Shown here: in pieces, positions 15,755-25,054 of the stretch
Position numbering within the stretch: the stretch's first letter is position 1
Layout of the letters: every line of letters starts with the position of its first letter
Source: Sphingoaurantiacus capsulatus
Lineage (GTDB): Bacteria > Pseudomonadota > Alphaproteobacteria > Sphingomonadales > Sphingomonadaceae
DNA: 64,000 nucleotides
Assembly: GCF_042648405.1 (NCBI RefSeq)
Contig: NZ_JBHRXV010000009.1
Coordinates: 1 to 64,000, forward strand
Direction of reading: 5' to 3'
The notes under the pieces: model-generated
Told to the model about the DNA's origin: nothing
Seen by the model: the letters and a program-made list of their open reading frames with translations, nothing else
Databases searched by the model: none
Position numbers and translations under genes: made by a program

Positions 15755-16162
15755 GCCACTTCCCCCTGCTCTTCCTCGTAAGTTGCGCTGAAATCAGGAG
15801 GTCAGAGGTTTACACCCTCTGAGCGGCCTCTGGCTGCGTGGATTTTTCGGATTGCCAGTTCACATCAACCGCGCGCCGTCTCTAAGCGACCGAACGCAGG
15901 ACGCGGGCGTCTAATTTCAAGCTATCTTCGAACAATTAGGCAGCCCCAATGAGGGCCCATAAAAAACGAGGGCTATTGAGGCGTATGAATGAGATCGAAG
16001 TTTAGGGAGACCCGCCTCGCTACATTGAGGCCTGGCCGCATGTTGATGTGCGTACGATCGCGAAGAACGCGCGGCTCGGTCGCGACCAGTTCCCTCTCCG
16101 AGCATCGTCAACCTAACCCGCCTCCCCAAAACCAACTAGGCGACGTTGGTCGACTTTTGCCA
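15755..16162. other. Intergenic region, no gene seen
   Basis: About 400 bases between the relic and the AsmA gene. It contains a seven-base-stem hairpin at 15802-15822 and frequent stops in all frames. I see no supported gene or clear terminator. Confidence 0.5.
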
Positions 16163-18031
16163 CTAGCGGAGCACTTGAGCTGCTAATGCAGCGCAATTAG
16201 CATCGGTCGCCCGCTGTTCTTGATCGCCACTGATCGATCGACCGATCGCCTTGAAGATATTACCGATTGACTTGGTCTCGCGCGGTATAACGATGTCCGG
16301 CGCGCGGATCGTGCCGGCGACGCTAACCGACCCTGGCAAACGTAGAATCGCTTTCTGTTTAGGCGCTCCGGTCAAGGTGAGGGAGAAGGCTTCACTCGGA
16401 AATGTCAGCGTACCGGTGGCACGCGATTGGCTCAGCGTCGTGTCGATGATCAACGGTTCGGCGCGCCCGCGACCGTCGTTGACCACAAACTTGGCCACCA
16501 AGCAGCGCAGACCAGCGCGTTCGTCCTTATCGGTGGTCAGCCCTCGTGCCACGTCGAACCCGATCAAAGCTGCGATCTTCGCTGGCAGAGATCCATTTTT
16601 CGCGACAAGTCCGATCGAGCCGTTCGATGCACCAACCGCTTCACGGATCGTGCTGCCGGCCCCGCGCAGCTGGCCGCGGCCGTCAACGCGCGCGTCAACC
16701 TCGCCGTCAGCGCCGCCGACCAGCGCGGAGATGCTACTATCGCGCATGGTCAGGTCGAGCGTGACGGTCGGCACCGCGCGGCCGCCGCGCTGATCCACCT
16801 CTACTACACCGGTGATCGCACCGCGCTTCAGCCCGATCGTCAGCGGCGAGACCGTCATCAGCTGGCGGTCGAGCGTCAGGCGACCTTTCAAACTTGTCAG
16901 CGACGACGGTCGCCGTCCGCCGACCAGGCGCCTGACATCGAACGCGATCACGCCGTCGGTATTGTCGATCTTGCGGATGTTGATCCGCGTGTTGGGTACC
17001 AGCTTCAGCCCCTCCGCCTTCTCCAAGGCGATTGCTGCAGCCCTGCCGGCGTCCGACGCGAAGTCGTCGAAACTGAGCTCATTGGAAACGATCCTACCCT
17101 CAATATTTGTGCGCTGGCCTTTCACGACGGTGAGCGTGCCGGCGATATCCGACCGACCGATGCTGCCGCGGATCGGATCAATCTTCCACGTCTGCCCGTC
17201 GCGGCGAGCACGCGCCGACAGCCGTACTGGCTGCGTCGCGAAGAGGCCGGCCTCGATAACGGCGTCGATCAGCTTCAGGTCGTCGGCGCGGGCCTCAACC
17301 TGCATCTCAAGATGGGAGATGTCGAGCGGACGGTTCATCATCCCGCGCACATCCATCGCTAGCATCTTGCCGTCGATCCGAGCGTGGAACGGCCACGGAC
17401 GACCGACGGTCGAGGGGCCGACGGCGGGGGCGGTCGCGGCGACCTTGACCTGCGCCCCTCGAATTGTGCCCCTGCCGGCCAGCTGCAGCCCGCTAACGGG
17501 ATCGGCCAGGACAGCGATGGTCAGATGGCGGTCCTGCAGCGCATCTCGATAGTCGACCACCGTATCGGCAACGGTGAGAGCGTCCAGCGTCGGTACAATG
17601 TCACTTCTGGTATCGGCCGAGCTGTCTCGCGTCCAGTTCGTCCGGCGCGCCGCATCGCGGACTAGCCACACGCGGGCATCTGACAGCGTGATAGAGCGCG
17701 GGTCGAACCGTCCGAACAACAGCGGCACGATCGGCACGCGAATACGAACCTTCCCGATCCGGGCAAAATCGCCGGTCCCGGCCCAAGCCGCCTGAGGAAC
17801 GCGGACATCGCGAAGCTCGATGGTCGGCACGAACGAAATACTGTCTATCCGCTCGACCTGAGCGATCTTAACCGGCCGGTCGAACTGCTTGGACAGCTGA
17901 GCTTCGATTGTCGGTCTAAAGGCGCCCCACGGCATCGCAGCTATGATGAGCAGCACCGCGACCGCAATTGCGACCACACCGCCGGCCGCCAAGTGCAATC
18001 GTCGATCGGCCAAGACTCTCCGCAATGTCAC
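16163..18031 (-). CDS. AsmA family protein
   Basis: A 622-residue protein with one N-terminal membrane helix (about residues 15-33, VVAIAVAVLLIIAAMPWGA). It is followed by the AsmA-type beta-rich repeat region facing the periplasm, beginning VKIAQVERIDSISFVPTIELRDVRVP. The C terminus has the AsmA-like GLVAKNGSLPAKIAALIGFDVARGL and LTGAPKQKAILRLPGSVSVAGT. AsmA/TamB-like proteins are thought to help move lipids between membranes. It stands alone between two insertion relics and shares no operator with the catabolic modules, so it is probably an older resident gene. Confidence 0.85.
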   Translation of the reverse strand: MTLRRVLADRRLHLAAGGVVAIAVAVLLIIAAMPWGAFRPTIEAQLSKQFDRPVKIAQVERIDSISFVPTIELRDVRVPQAAWAGTGDFARIGKVRIRVPIVPLLFGRFDPRSITLSDARVWLVRDAARRTNWTRDSSADTRSDIVPTLDALTVADTVVDYRDALQDRHLTIAVLADPVSGLQLAGRGTIRGAQVKVAATAPAVGPSTVGRPWPFHARIDGKMLAMDVRGMMNRPLDISHLEMQVEARADDLKLIDAVIEAGLFATQPVRLSARARRDGQTWKIDPIRGSIGRSDIAGTLTVVKGQRTNIEGRIVSNELSFDDFASDAGRAAAIALEKAEGLKLVPNTRINIRKIDNTDGVIAFDVRRLVGGRRPSSLTSLKGRLTLDRQLMTVSPLTIGLKRGAITGVVEVDQRGGRAVPTVTLDLTMRDSSISALVGGADGEVDARVDGRGQLRGAGSTIREAVGASNGSIGLVAKNGSLPAKIAALIGFDVARGLTTDKDERAGLRCLVAKFVVNDGRGRAEPLIIDTTLSQSRATGTLTFPSEAFSLTLTGAPKQKAILRLPGSVSVAGTIRAPDIVIPRETKSIGNIFKAIGRSISGDQEQRATDANCAALAAQVLR

Positions 18032-18175
18032 CCTGATAGGACGAACTCTCTGCGCGATCGTTCCGCCGCTGCAAGATGGGAGTTACTGCCGGCGCGAGCG
18101 GTGCACGACCGCCGTTGACCATAGCGTCGGCCAGAATACGGGCGGCAGTTTCCGGGGCTCGCTAGAACCTGAGGG

Positions 18176-18325
18176 GGCGCTGTCAGGTTAAAGCCACAAT
18201 TGAGCTCGCGATCCGAAACTGACCGGGTAGTACGTGCAAGCCGCGTTGGAAACGCGCGGAAATTTTCTGCCTGCGGGAGCGGAAATCACCCTCGAAAACC
18301 AATTATGGTTTTAACCTGATAGTCT
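18176..18325. mobile_element. Short IS relic with about 25-base inverted ends
   Basis: The left end reads GGCGCTGTCAGGTTAAAGCC and continues CACAATTG; the right end (18299-18325) carries CCAATTATGGTTTTAACC followed by TGATAG, its imperfect complement. The left end matches the right end of the relic at 29979 read on the other strand for about 25 bases. The inside is only about 100 bases and has no coding sequence. It separates the AsmA gene from module 2. Confidence 0.6.
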
Positions 18326-18534
18326 CGATTTGACTGACACTCATTATGTTAAACATGGCTGATAGCTTTAGACTGCCCCTTCCCGCCGATTAAAGCCGCC
18401 GTGGCGCCGTTCCAGACGCGCGGCTCGGCGCGGTCTTCTGTCAGGCGATGACCGCGCTCAACGCAGAGAGGCGCGGGCCGAGGCCTCGCGCTTCTCCTCC
18501 GACGGGGAGATCCGGAAAGTTGACCTGGCTTCGT
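18326..18534. other. Intergenic region with repeat CACTCATTATGTT
   Basis: Downstream of the relic the 13-mer CACTCATTATGTT at 18338-18350 occurs again at 29992-30004, at nearly the same distance from the inverted end. Together with the preceding 503-base gap between AsmA and the receptor, no gene is supported here. Confidence 0.5.
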
Positions 18535-20763
18535 CTAGAAGCTGATGCCGTAGCGCACGCCGTAGGTGCGCGGCTGGCCGTAGTGGGTGTAGAGCGGCGC
18601 GCCGTCGAGCGGCCCGAGGAACCGCGCCACGTCCTCGATCGAGGTCGCGTACAGCTTGTTGGCGAGGTTCTGCCCGTACAGCGAGATATACTGGCGGTTG
18701 TCGTCGAAGCTGTAGCGGATGTTGGCGTTGAGCAGCCAGAAGCCCGGCTGGGCGTGCGGCTCGTCCTGGAACGGCGTGTAGTAGGTTTTCGACCGGTACA
18801 TCGCCTCGCCGTGGAAGCTCAGCTCACCAGCACCGATCGGCACGTCATAGTCGACATAGGTGACGACACTGGTCTTCGGCGCGCGCTTCAGGACGTTGCC
18901 CTCGACGCTGACGTTGGTCGGTACCGCAAGCAGGTCGTTGAACAACGTCAGGTCGCCGTACTCGCTGTCGAGCAGGGCGAAGTTGGTGCCGATCGTCAGG
19001 CCGTCGGCGGCGCGCACGATGATCTCGCCGTCGAGGCCTTTGATCTTGGCTTCCGACGCGTTGGTGACGATCGAGGTGCCAGCTGGCAACAGCACCTGCT
19101 GCACCTGCAGGTTCGAGTAGTCGTAATAGAACGCCGACAGGTTGACCGTCAGGAAGCCGCCCCAGCGCGACTTGATGCCGCCTTCGTAGGACCAGATGTC
19201 CTCCGGCTCGAACTCGTTGGCCGGGTTGTCGGTGTTGAAGCCGCCGGACTTGAAGCCCTTGGTCGCGGTGGCGAACAGCATCACGTCGTTGGTCGGGCGA
19301 TATTCGACGCCGAAGCGCGGCGTGAAGTCGTTCCACTTCGAATTGCCTTCAACCGTCGGACGGGTGCCGGTGATCACGCCGGCCAGCGTCGCGTTGAGCG
19401 GTTGCAGCGTGTAGCGCTTCTTCTCCGACGAGTAGCGCGCGCCGGCGGACAAGGTCAGCTTCTCGGTCAAGTCGAACTTCGCATCGGCGAAGGCGGCATA
19501 GGCCGGGTTGTCGAGCGCGCGGTTCGAGAAGCGCGGCGCGAAGAAGAAGCTGCGCTGCTGGTCGATCGCATCCTCAAGGAAGACGCTGCCGCCGACGATC
19601 AGGCGCAGCGGCTTGTCGGTCGGCGTGGCGAGGTAGGTCTCGTGCGAGAACTGGTCGGATTCCTGCACCGATCCGACGATCGCCAGTTCGCCGAGCACCG
19701 TGCGCGGATTGGTCGGCAGGCTGAGCGGCATGCCGACATCGTCGTTGTCGTAGGTGAAGGGACCGTATTTGAACTCGCGGAAGCTGGTGGTCGAGGTGAT
19801 CTCGCCGAAGCTGGTGTCCCAGTTCAGGGTCAGTCGCATGCCCGCGTCGGTCAGCGGCGCGAAGCTGTCGTGGTTGCCGTAGCGCAGCCACGGATCCTCG
19901 ACGTACTGGCCGACGGTTGCCTGATAGTTCCAGGCGTTCTGGTTCGGCGTCTTCACATAGTCGCCGGTCTCGATCTTAGAATAGTCGGCGACCGCGAGCG
20001 CGGTGAGATTCTCGCCGAGGCGCATCAGCATCGAACCGCGAACCGCGAAATTCCTGAAGAAGTCCTGATCCTTGCCGCTCGGGATATTTTTGCCGAAGCC
20101 GTCGCGGTCCAGATACTGCGCGGCGATGCGCACGGCGATGACATCATCGACGATCGGGCCGGTGACCGCGCCGCGGACCTGGAAGTCGTTATAGTTACCG
20201 TAGGAGATGTCGCCCGAGCCGCCGAACTCGAACTCCGGCTTCTTGGAACTGATCAGCACGGTGCCGCCGGTCGCGTTGCGGCCGTAGAGCACGGCCTGCG
20301 GACCTTTGAGCACTTCGACACGCTCGGTATCGAGGAACGCCTGGAAGCTCTGTGTCGAGTTCGGGATGTACACACCGTCGACGTAGGTCGCGATGCTGTT
20401 GCCCGAGGCGATGCCGTAGAGATCGTTGCCGATGCCGCGGATGTACGGGCGCTGCGTCGGGCCGCCGAGGCGCGAGTTGACCATGGCCGGCACGCGAACC
20501 TGAAGATTCTCGGTATCGACGATGCCGATCTTGGTGAGGTTCTCGCCGGTGACCACCTGGATGGCGGCGCTGACCTTCTGCAGCGAGGTGGCGCGGCGCT
20601 CCGCGGTGACGACGATCTCGCCCGAATCCGTCTCGTCGGTTTCGGCGACCACGGCGTCGGCCGGCGGCGTCGTCGCGGCGTCCTGTGCGAACGCGGCGCC
20701 CGAGCCGCAGATCACCGCGATCGTCGCGGCGGTGGTGAACAGGCTCATCCGGTAACGCATCAT
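18535..20763 (-). CDS. TonB-dependent receptor (module 2)
   Basis: A 742-residue outer-membrane receptor. The signal peptide ends at about residue 26 (GAAFAQDA). An acidic linker (ETDETDSGEIVVTAERRA) is followed by the plug with VEVLKGPQAVLYGRNATGG, then a barrel that closes with YGVRYGISF, ending in phenylalanine. ATG codons at 20763 and 20760 are both possible after GGGGAGGG. Two tandem TACY-N4-AGTA-like sites lie 71-102 bases upstream. The receptor gene is the last of the minus-strand module 2 genes and follows the secreted esterase gene, which fits uptake of a product or ester substrate. Confidence 0.93.
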   Translation of the reverse strand: MMRYRMSLFTTAATIAVICGSGAAFAQDAATTPPADAVVAETDETDSGEIVVTAERRATSLQKVSAAIQVVTGENLTKIGIVDTENLQVRVPAMVNSRLGGPTQRPYIRGIGNDLYGIASGNSIATYVDGVYIPNSTQSFQAFLDTERVEVLKGPQAVLYGRNATGGTVLISSKKPEFEFGGSGDISYGNYNDFQVRGAVTGPIVDDVIAVRIAAQYLDRDGFGKNIPSGKDQDFFRNFAVRGSMLMRLGENLTALAVADYSKIETGDYVKTPNQNAWNYQATVGQYVEDPWLRYGNHDSFAPLTDAGMRLTLNWDTSFGEITSTTSFREFKYGPFTYDNDDVGMPLSLPTNPRTVLGELAIVGSVQESDQFSHETYLATPTDKPLRLIVGGSVFLEDAIDQQRSFFFAPRFSNRALDNPAYAAFADAKFDLTEKLTLSAGARYSSEKKRYTLQPLNATLAGVITGTRPTVEGNSKWNDFTPRFGVEYRPTNDVMLFATATKGFKSGGFNTDNPANEFEPEDIWSYEGGIKSRWGGFLTVNLSAFYYDYSNLQVQQVLLPAGTSIVTNASEAKIKGLDGEIIVRAADGLTIGTNFALLDSEYGDLTLFNDLLAVPTNVSVEGNVLKRAPKTSVVTYVDYDVPIGAGELSFHGEAMYRSKTYYTPFQDEPHAQPGFWLLNANIRYSFDDNRQYISLYGQNLANKLYATSIEDVARFLGPLDGAPLYTHYGQPRTYGVRYGISF

Positions 20764-20833
20764 GCCCTCCCCGTCTCCTGCCTTCCCGACGTGTCCTCGG
20801 GTACGGCTCCAGAATGGCTACAAGTCCAACTTA

Positions 20834-20865
20834 TACCCGTCAATACTAAAATATACTTGTCAGTA
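20834..20865. promoter_or_regulatory. Module 2 operator pair before the TonB receptor
   Basis: TACTTGTCAGTA at 20854-20865 is an inverted repeat of TACT around four bases. A weaker copy, TACCCGTCAATA, starts exactly 20 bases earlier at 20834. They lie 71-102 bases before the receptor start. Confidence 0.55.
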
Positions 20866-20911
20866 GATATGAGCGTGCGCGAAACGAAAGCGGCGCCCGT
20901 CAAACTGGATT

Positions 20912-22213
20912 TTACGGCTTCGCCGGCTTCGGCTTCGCGCGCTCGGCCGCCTTCATCACCAGTCCGACATCGATCGACTTGGCGATTAGATACTGGCCGG
21001 AATCCGAGGGGTGGATATTGTCGAAGCTGGCGCCCGGCCGATAATATTCCTCGTCGAGCGGATTCTGCACCGCGGCGGCGAAGTCGAACACCTTCTCGAA
21101 TATGTCGGTCGACCGCAGCCAGGCGTTGATCTTGCGGCGCTTCACTTCCTGCGCCGGACTCCAATAGGGGCTGCCGAGGTGGACGTAGCCCGACCCCGGC
21201 GCGATCGTCGCGCCGAAGATCGGCACGCCGCGCGCCCGCGCCATCGCGACCACGCGCTTGAAGCCCTCGATCATCTCCTCGGCGCTGACGTCGTTGGTCG
21301 GCGAGTAGATATCGACCGGCGGCATCTGCGGTACGCCGAGGTCGTTGACGCCGACGAACAGCAGCACCGCCCTGACGTTGGTCTCGTCGAGCACGTCGCG
21401 TTCGAAACGCGACACCGAGCTTTCGGCATAGTGCGAGGTCGTGAGCAGTCGCTGACCGCTGAGCGTCGTCTGCACGATGCTTGGCGCGCGGTCGTCCCAG
21501 CGCTCGCGGAACTCGCGCGACAGGATCTCCGGCCAGCGCATGCCGGCATCGACCTGCCCGGTAATGCTGACCGAATCGCAGCAGGCGACGATGGTGCCGA
21601 CCGACTTCGGATTCTCGACCTCGATACCCTCGACCACATACCAGCTCGTCGTCGGCTCGAAGCCCTTGCCGCTCGCCGTGCCGGCGCGGTCGCCCTCGGC
21701 GCTGTAGCTGGTGGTCGCCGTCGCGAAATTATAGGCGATGGCGCCGGTCTTTTCGGGGAGGAACACGTCGACGCCGAGCAGCTGGCTCGGCAGCACGTCC
21801 ATCGCCACGGCGTCGCTGACGATGTCGCCGCCCGGCGGAATGGTGACGCCCGCCTGCCCGCCGAAGGTCAGGTTGCGGATGTGCGACTGGACGAGGTCGG
21901 CGTTGAATGGCTTGTGCCGCGGGCCGATCGCCGCCTTGCCGATGACGAGTGGCGCCTTGCCGTGGCGGTTGGTGAGGCGCACGCGCACCTTCGAGCCGCC
22001 GCTGCTGGTCAGCGCGGTCATGCGCAGCGTGCGGTTCTCGAACCCGTAGTTGCCAGGGTTGCTGAACACGAAGGTGGGCTTCAGCAGCGCGGTGGTCCAG
22101 GTCGTGACCCAGCCCCGATCAGAGCCTGCGCCCGACGCCTCTTGCGCGGTCGCGCCGCTCACCAGCGCCATCGCCGCGACGCCCGCCAGCGCCAGCTTCC
22201 ACATTGCCCGCAT
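20912..22213 (-). CDS. Secreted SGNH/GDSL-type hydrolase
   Basis: A 433-residue protein with a signal peptide ending near residue 23 (SGATAQEA), an N-terminal beta-rich domain to about 200, and an SGNH hydrolase domain. The nucleophile block is VACCDSVSITG with Ser214; the usual glycine of GDS is Cys212, which is unusual. Block III is GVNDLG (Asn290) and the terminal dyad is DNIHPSDSG (Asp398, His401). It should cleave an ester in the periplasm or outside. It sits 16 bases after the small Tat-signal gene and upstream of the receptor gene, fitting ester cleavage near uptake in module 2. Confidence 0.82.
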   Translation of the reverse strand: MRAMWKLALAGVAAMALVSGATAQEASGAGSDRGWVTTWTTALLKPTFVFSNPGNYGFENRTLRMTALTSSGGSKVRVRLTNRHGKAPLVIGKAAIGPRHKPFNADLVQSHIRNLTFGGQAGVTIPPGGDIVSDAVAMDVLPSQLLGVDVFLPEKTGAIAYNFATATTSYSAEGDRAGTASGKGFEPTTSWYVVEGIEVENPKSVGTIVACCDSVSITGQVDAGMRWPEILSREFRERWDDRAPSIVQTTLSGQRLLTTSHYAESSVSRFERDVLDETNVRAVLLFVGVNDLGVPQMPPVDIYSPTNDVSAEEMIEGFKRVVAMARARGVPIFGATIAPGSGYVHLGSPYWSPAQEVKRRKINAWLRSTDIFEKVFDFAAAVQNPLDEEYYRPGASFDNIHPSDSGQYLIAKSIDVGLVMKAAERAKPKPAKP

Positions 22214-22229
22214 ACGTGCCCCCGTTGCG

Positions 22230-22397
22230 CTAGATGATGTGATCGAGATGATCGCGGATGTCGTCGTAGGCGGGCTTCGGCGCGATTACGTCCGCCTGCG
22301 CCTCGACCGCCGCCACCGGCAGCGCCGCCGTCGAGAGCAGCGCGCCGCGCAGGAAAGCGCGACGGCCGCCGTCGGGCGTATCGTCCTTCCGCTTCAT
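22230..22397 (-). CDS. Small Tat-signal protein (55 aa)
   Basis: A 55-residue protein coupled to the cyclase gene: its ATG shares one base with the cyclase stop (TGATG). The sequence MKRKDDTPDGGRRAFLRG followed by a hydrophobic stretch ALLSTAALPVAAVEA is a twin-arginine signal peptide. Only about 25 residues would remain after cleavage (APKPAYDDIRDHLDHII). Its function is unknown. Small Tat-signal subunits can escort a larger redox partner, but none is obvious here. It may instead be a remnant of a larger gene that was cut down. It ends 16 bases before the SGNH hydrolase start. Confidence 0.6.
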   Translation of the reverse strand: MKRKDDTPDGGRRAFLRGALLSTAALPVAAVEAQADVIAPKPAYDDIRDHLDHII

Positions 22398-23305
22398 CAG
22401 ATGATCGCCGTCGGGTTGACCGGCGAGCCGGTGCCGCCGCCGATGCGCAGCGGCGCGATATTGAGCATGAAGCTCTTGTCGGCGCGCTTCGCCATCGCCT
22501 CGCCCAGCTTCTCGAGATTGAGCGTGTGGACGAGCGGCATGCCGAGATAGCCTTCGGAAATCACATGGATCGGCACCGAGCATTCCTTGATCGTGCTCGG
22601 AAAATTGTCGCCGGGGCCATCGGTGCCGACCAGCACCACGTCCCACTTCGACACGAACTCGAGGCAATCGACGTGAAGGCCCGACCAGTTGCCGTGGTTG
22701 TCCTTGGCGGCGGGATCGTCGGGCGACACCTCGGCGACCGCGTGGCGGCCGGTGCGGATGATCAGCGCGTCGCCGGGCTCGACCTTGCCGTCGAGATGCG
22801 CGAGATCGGCCTTCAGCACGGGCGTGCCGGGAACGAGCGCCTTCAGCCCGCGCTGCCGCGGCACGTCGACGAACCAGGCGCGCGTGACGATCGACGCCAT
22901 ATCCATCACGGTGAAGCGAACCGCGCCGTCCTTGTTCGCGACCTCGGCGAACGGCACGTCGTTGAACGACACGCCCTTGTGGCCGACGTGGCTGAACGCA
23001 TCGATATGCGTGTTGACCATGCCGTGGACCTCGACGGTGATGCGATCCGATGCGTTCTGCAGCTGCTCCTCAGCGGCGCTGAACGAATAGGCGCCGACCG
23101 AGGTCATCTCATGCTTATAGGCGACGCTGCCCGGCGCCAGCCCTTCGCGGACCAGGTCGCTGCCGATCGAGAAATTCTCGTAGCTCTTGATCGAGCGCAC
23201 CGCGCGTTCGACGACCTTGGGCCCGAGCAGGTTGAGCGTGCCGAGGTCGTTCGCCCAGCGACCGCGATTGTAGGTGCGGTACGGCCAATCCGGCAGCTTC
23301 TTCAT
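22397..23305 (-). CDS. Cyclase family protein (kynurenine formamidase-like fold)
   Basis: A 302-residue member of the cyclase family (PF04199 type). The metal motif appears as HGMVNTHIDAFSHVG near residues 94-108, and DALIIRTGRHAV plus the terminal half LHVDCLEFVSKWDVVLVGTDGPGD are typical. Family members are Zn- or Mn-dependent hydrolases acting on amides or lactones. Here, next to a Baeyer-Villiger-type monooxygenase, lactone opening would fit, but that is inference. The gene has its own upstream region with a TACC-N4-AGTA site 34-45 bases before ATG 23305. The small Tat-signal gene follows with overlapping codons. Confidence 0.82.
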   Translation of the reverse strand: MKKLPDWPYRTYNRGRWANDLGTLNLLGPKVVERAVRSIKSYENFSIGSDLVREGLAPGSVAYKHEMTSVGAYSFSAAEEQLQNASDRITVEVHGMVNTHIDAFSHVGHKGVSFNDVPFAEVANKDGAVRFTVMDMASIVTRAWFVDVPRQRGLKALVPGTPVLKADLAHLDGKVEPGDALIIRTGRHAVAEVSPDDPAAKDNHGNWSGLHVDCLEFVSKWDVVLVGTDGPGDNFPSTIKECSVPIHVISEGYLGMPLVHTLNLEKLGEAMAKRADKSFMLNIAPLRIGGGTGSPVNPTAII

Positions 23306-23338
23306 CGACGCCCTCCCTGCATATGTTTTTCTTGTATC

Positions 23339-23350
23339 TACCGGTGAGTA
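23339..23350. promoter_or_regulatory. Module 2 operator before the cyclase gene
   Basis: TACCGGTGAGTA has TACC and AGTA arms around four bases, close to the palindromes at 20854 and 26934. It lies 34-45 bases before the cyclase ATG. Confidence 0.5.
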
Positions 23351-23373
23351 TAATTTCAGTCAAACGGTAGAAT

Positions 23374-24999
23374 CTAGCCAGACAGCTTGTCGCGGCTGAT
23401 GCGGATGCCCGCTTTCTCGCGATCCCAGGTCTCGGTGGTGATGCCCTCGCCGCGCAGCTCCGCCTTCATCACCTTGGCCGACGGCGTCTTGGGCAGTTCG
23501 TCGAGCACGCGCAGATACCTTGGCACCATGAAATAGGGCATGCGGTCGGCGAGGAAGTGGGTGAGCGCGACCGGATCGACGCTGCGGCCCGGCACCGGCG
23601 CCACCACGACCATCACATCGTCCTCCGAATATTCGCTGGGCACGCCGATCGCCGCCGCCTCGCGCACATCAGGATGCGCGCAGACTTCCAGCTCAACCTC
23701 GAAGGAGGAGATGTTCTCGCCGCGGCGGCGGATGGCGTCCTTCACTCGGTCGACGAAATAGAAATAGCCGTCCTCGTCGCGGCGAAAGGCATCGCCGGTG
23801 TGGAACCAGCCGTTGCGCCAAGCCTTCGCAGTGGCCGCCTCGTCCTTGTAGTAGCCGCTGTTCATTCCCCACGGCCGGTCGGTGCGCACCAGCATCTCGC
23901 CGACGCTGCCAACGGGCACCTCGCAGTCATTGCTGTCGACCAGTCGCACCTTTGCGCCGGGGCGCACGCGGCCGCAGGTGCCGGGCTTGGCGGGGTTCGC
24001 CTCCGACACGATCGGCGACGAAATCTCGGTCATGTTGAAGATGGTGTGGATATCGATGCCGAACCGCTCCTTGAAGGCGGCGGCATCGTCGGTCAGCGGC
24101 ACCATCATCGCGACACGGACATGATGGTCGCGGTCGTCGAGCGACGGCGGGCGCTTCACCAGGAAGGTCGCCATCACGCCGAGCAGGAAGATCACCGTGG
24201 CGCGCGTCGCCTTCACCAGCGGCATGAAGCTGTCGGTCGAGAAGCTCTCGACGATCGCCACCGATCCGCCACGCGCCAGCATCACCACCGGCGGGCCCAT
24301 GCCGCCGATATGGAAGAACGGCCCGACCGTCAGGTAGCGATCCTCGCCGGTTACCATCGGCCAGCTCTCCGGCCCGGCGTTGCTGTACATGTGCAGGTAG
24401 GACGAGAGAACGCCCTTCGACGGGCCGGTGGTGCCCGAGGTGTAGATGATCGACTGGATGTCCCAGGGATCGATCGGCCGGTCGAGTTCGGGCGGCTCGC
24501 CGCTGCCCGACAGCGCCTCGAACGGCGTCGCCGGCAGGCTTCCCCTATCGCCGCGCCCGACGATGACCGCCTGCTCAAGCCTCGCCCGATCGATGTCGGC
24601 GAGGCGCGGCGCGAGATCGGCGTGGACGACGATCAGCTTCGCGTCCGAATTGGCGACGACATGCGCCAGCAGATTGCCGCGATAGGCGGTGTTGAACGGT
24701 ACGAACACCGCGCCGAGATAGTTGACGGCATAGAGCGTCAGGAACGCTTCGCGCCCGTTCGGCAGCCACACCGCAACATGCTCGCCGCGCTTCACGCCGA
24801 GCCGTGCGAAGCCTGCCGCCACCGCGCGCACCCGCCGCCGCACCTCGGCGAAGCTCCACTCCTCGCCATCCTGGAAAACGACGTGCGTCTTTTCGGGCGA
24901 TACGCTCGCCCAATGGTCGAGCTGGTAGCGCAGCACGCAGGCGCGCCGATCGGGAATGCGAATGTCGCTGAAATCGCGCGATGCCGTATCGCTCATCAT
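23374..24999 (-). CDS. AMP-dependent acyl-CoA synthetase (CaiC-like)
   Basis: A 541-residue adenylate-forming enzyme. Core motifs are IIYTSGTTGPSKG near residues 180-192, FNMTEISSP (A5), the hinge block WFHTGDAFRRDEDGYFYFVDRVKDA and the terminal catalytic lysine region TPSAKVMKAEL. It resembles carnitine/crotonobetaine-CoA ligases and related carboxylic acid activators. It should activate an acid formed in module 2 to its CoA ester in the cytosol. Two adjacent ATG codons (24999, 24996) are possible. It follows the TetR gene by 55 bases without a visible operator, so it probably shares the promoter of the alcohol dehydrogenase-TetR unit. Confidence 0.9.
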   Translation of the reverse strand: MMSDTASRDFSDIRIPDRRACVLRYQLDHWASVSPEKTHVVFQDGEEWSFAEVRRRVRAVAAGFARLGVKRGEHVAVWLPNGREAFLTLYAVNYLGAVFVPFNTAYRGNLLAHVVANSDAKLIVVHADLAPRLADIDRARLEQAVIVGRGDRGSLPATPFEALSGSGEPPELDRPIDPWDIQSIIYTSGTTGPSKGVLSSYLHMYSNAGPESWPMVTGEDRYLTVGPFFHIGGMGPPVVMLARGGSVAIVESFSTDSFMPLVKATRATVIFLLGVMATFLVKRPPSLDDRDHHVRVAMMVPLTDDAAAFKERFGIDIHTIFNMTEISSPIVSEANPAKPGTCGRVRPGAKVRLVDSNDCEVPVGSVGEMLVRTDRPWGMNSGYYKDEAATAKAWRNGWFHTGDAFRRDEDGYFYFVDRVKDAIRRRGENISSFEVELEVCAHPDVREAAAIGVPSEYSEDDVMVVVAPVPGRSVDPVALTHFLADRMPYFMVPRYLRVLDELPKTPSAKVMKAELRGEGITTETWDREKAGIRISRDKLSG

Positions 25000-25054
25000 C
25001 GATCTCCGGAAATCTGGGCAGGGATGCCGCGCGCGTTCCGCGCCGGCGGGCCGA

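Noticed and set aside
15443..15791. Short open frames on both strands inside and beside the relic at 15507-15754
   Set aside because: No motif, poor composition and no ribosome binding site; they run across the inverted ends.
15802..15822. Hairpin TCAGAGG-N7-CCTCTGA
   Set aside because: No T tract and no gene directly upstream on either strand, and it does not fit a tRNA or known riboswitch.
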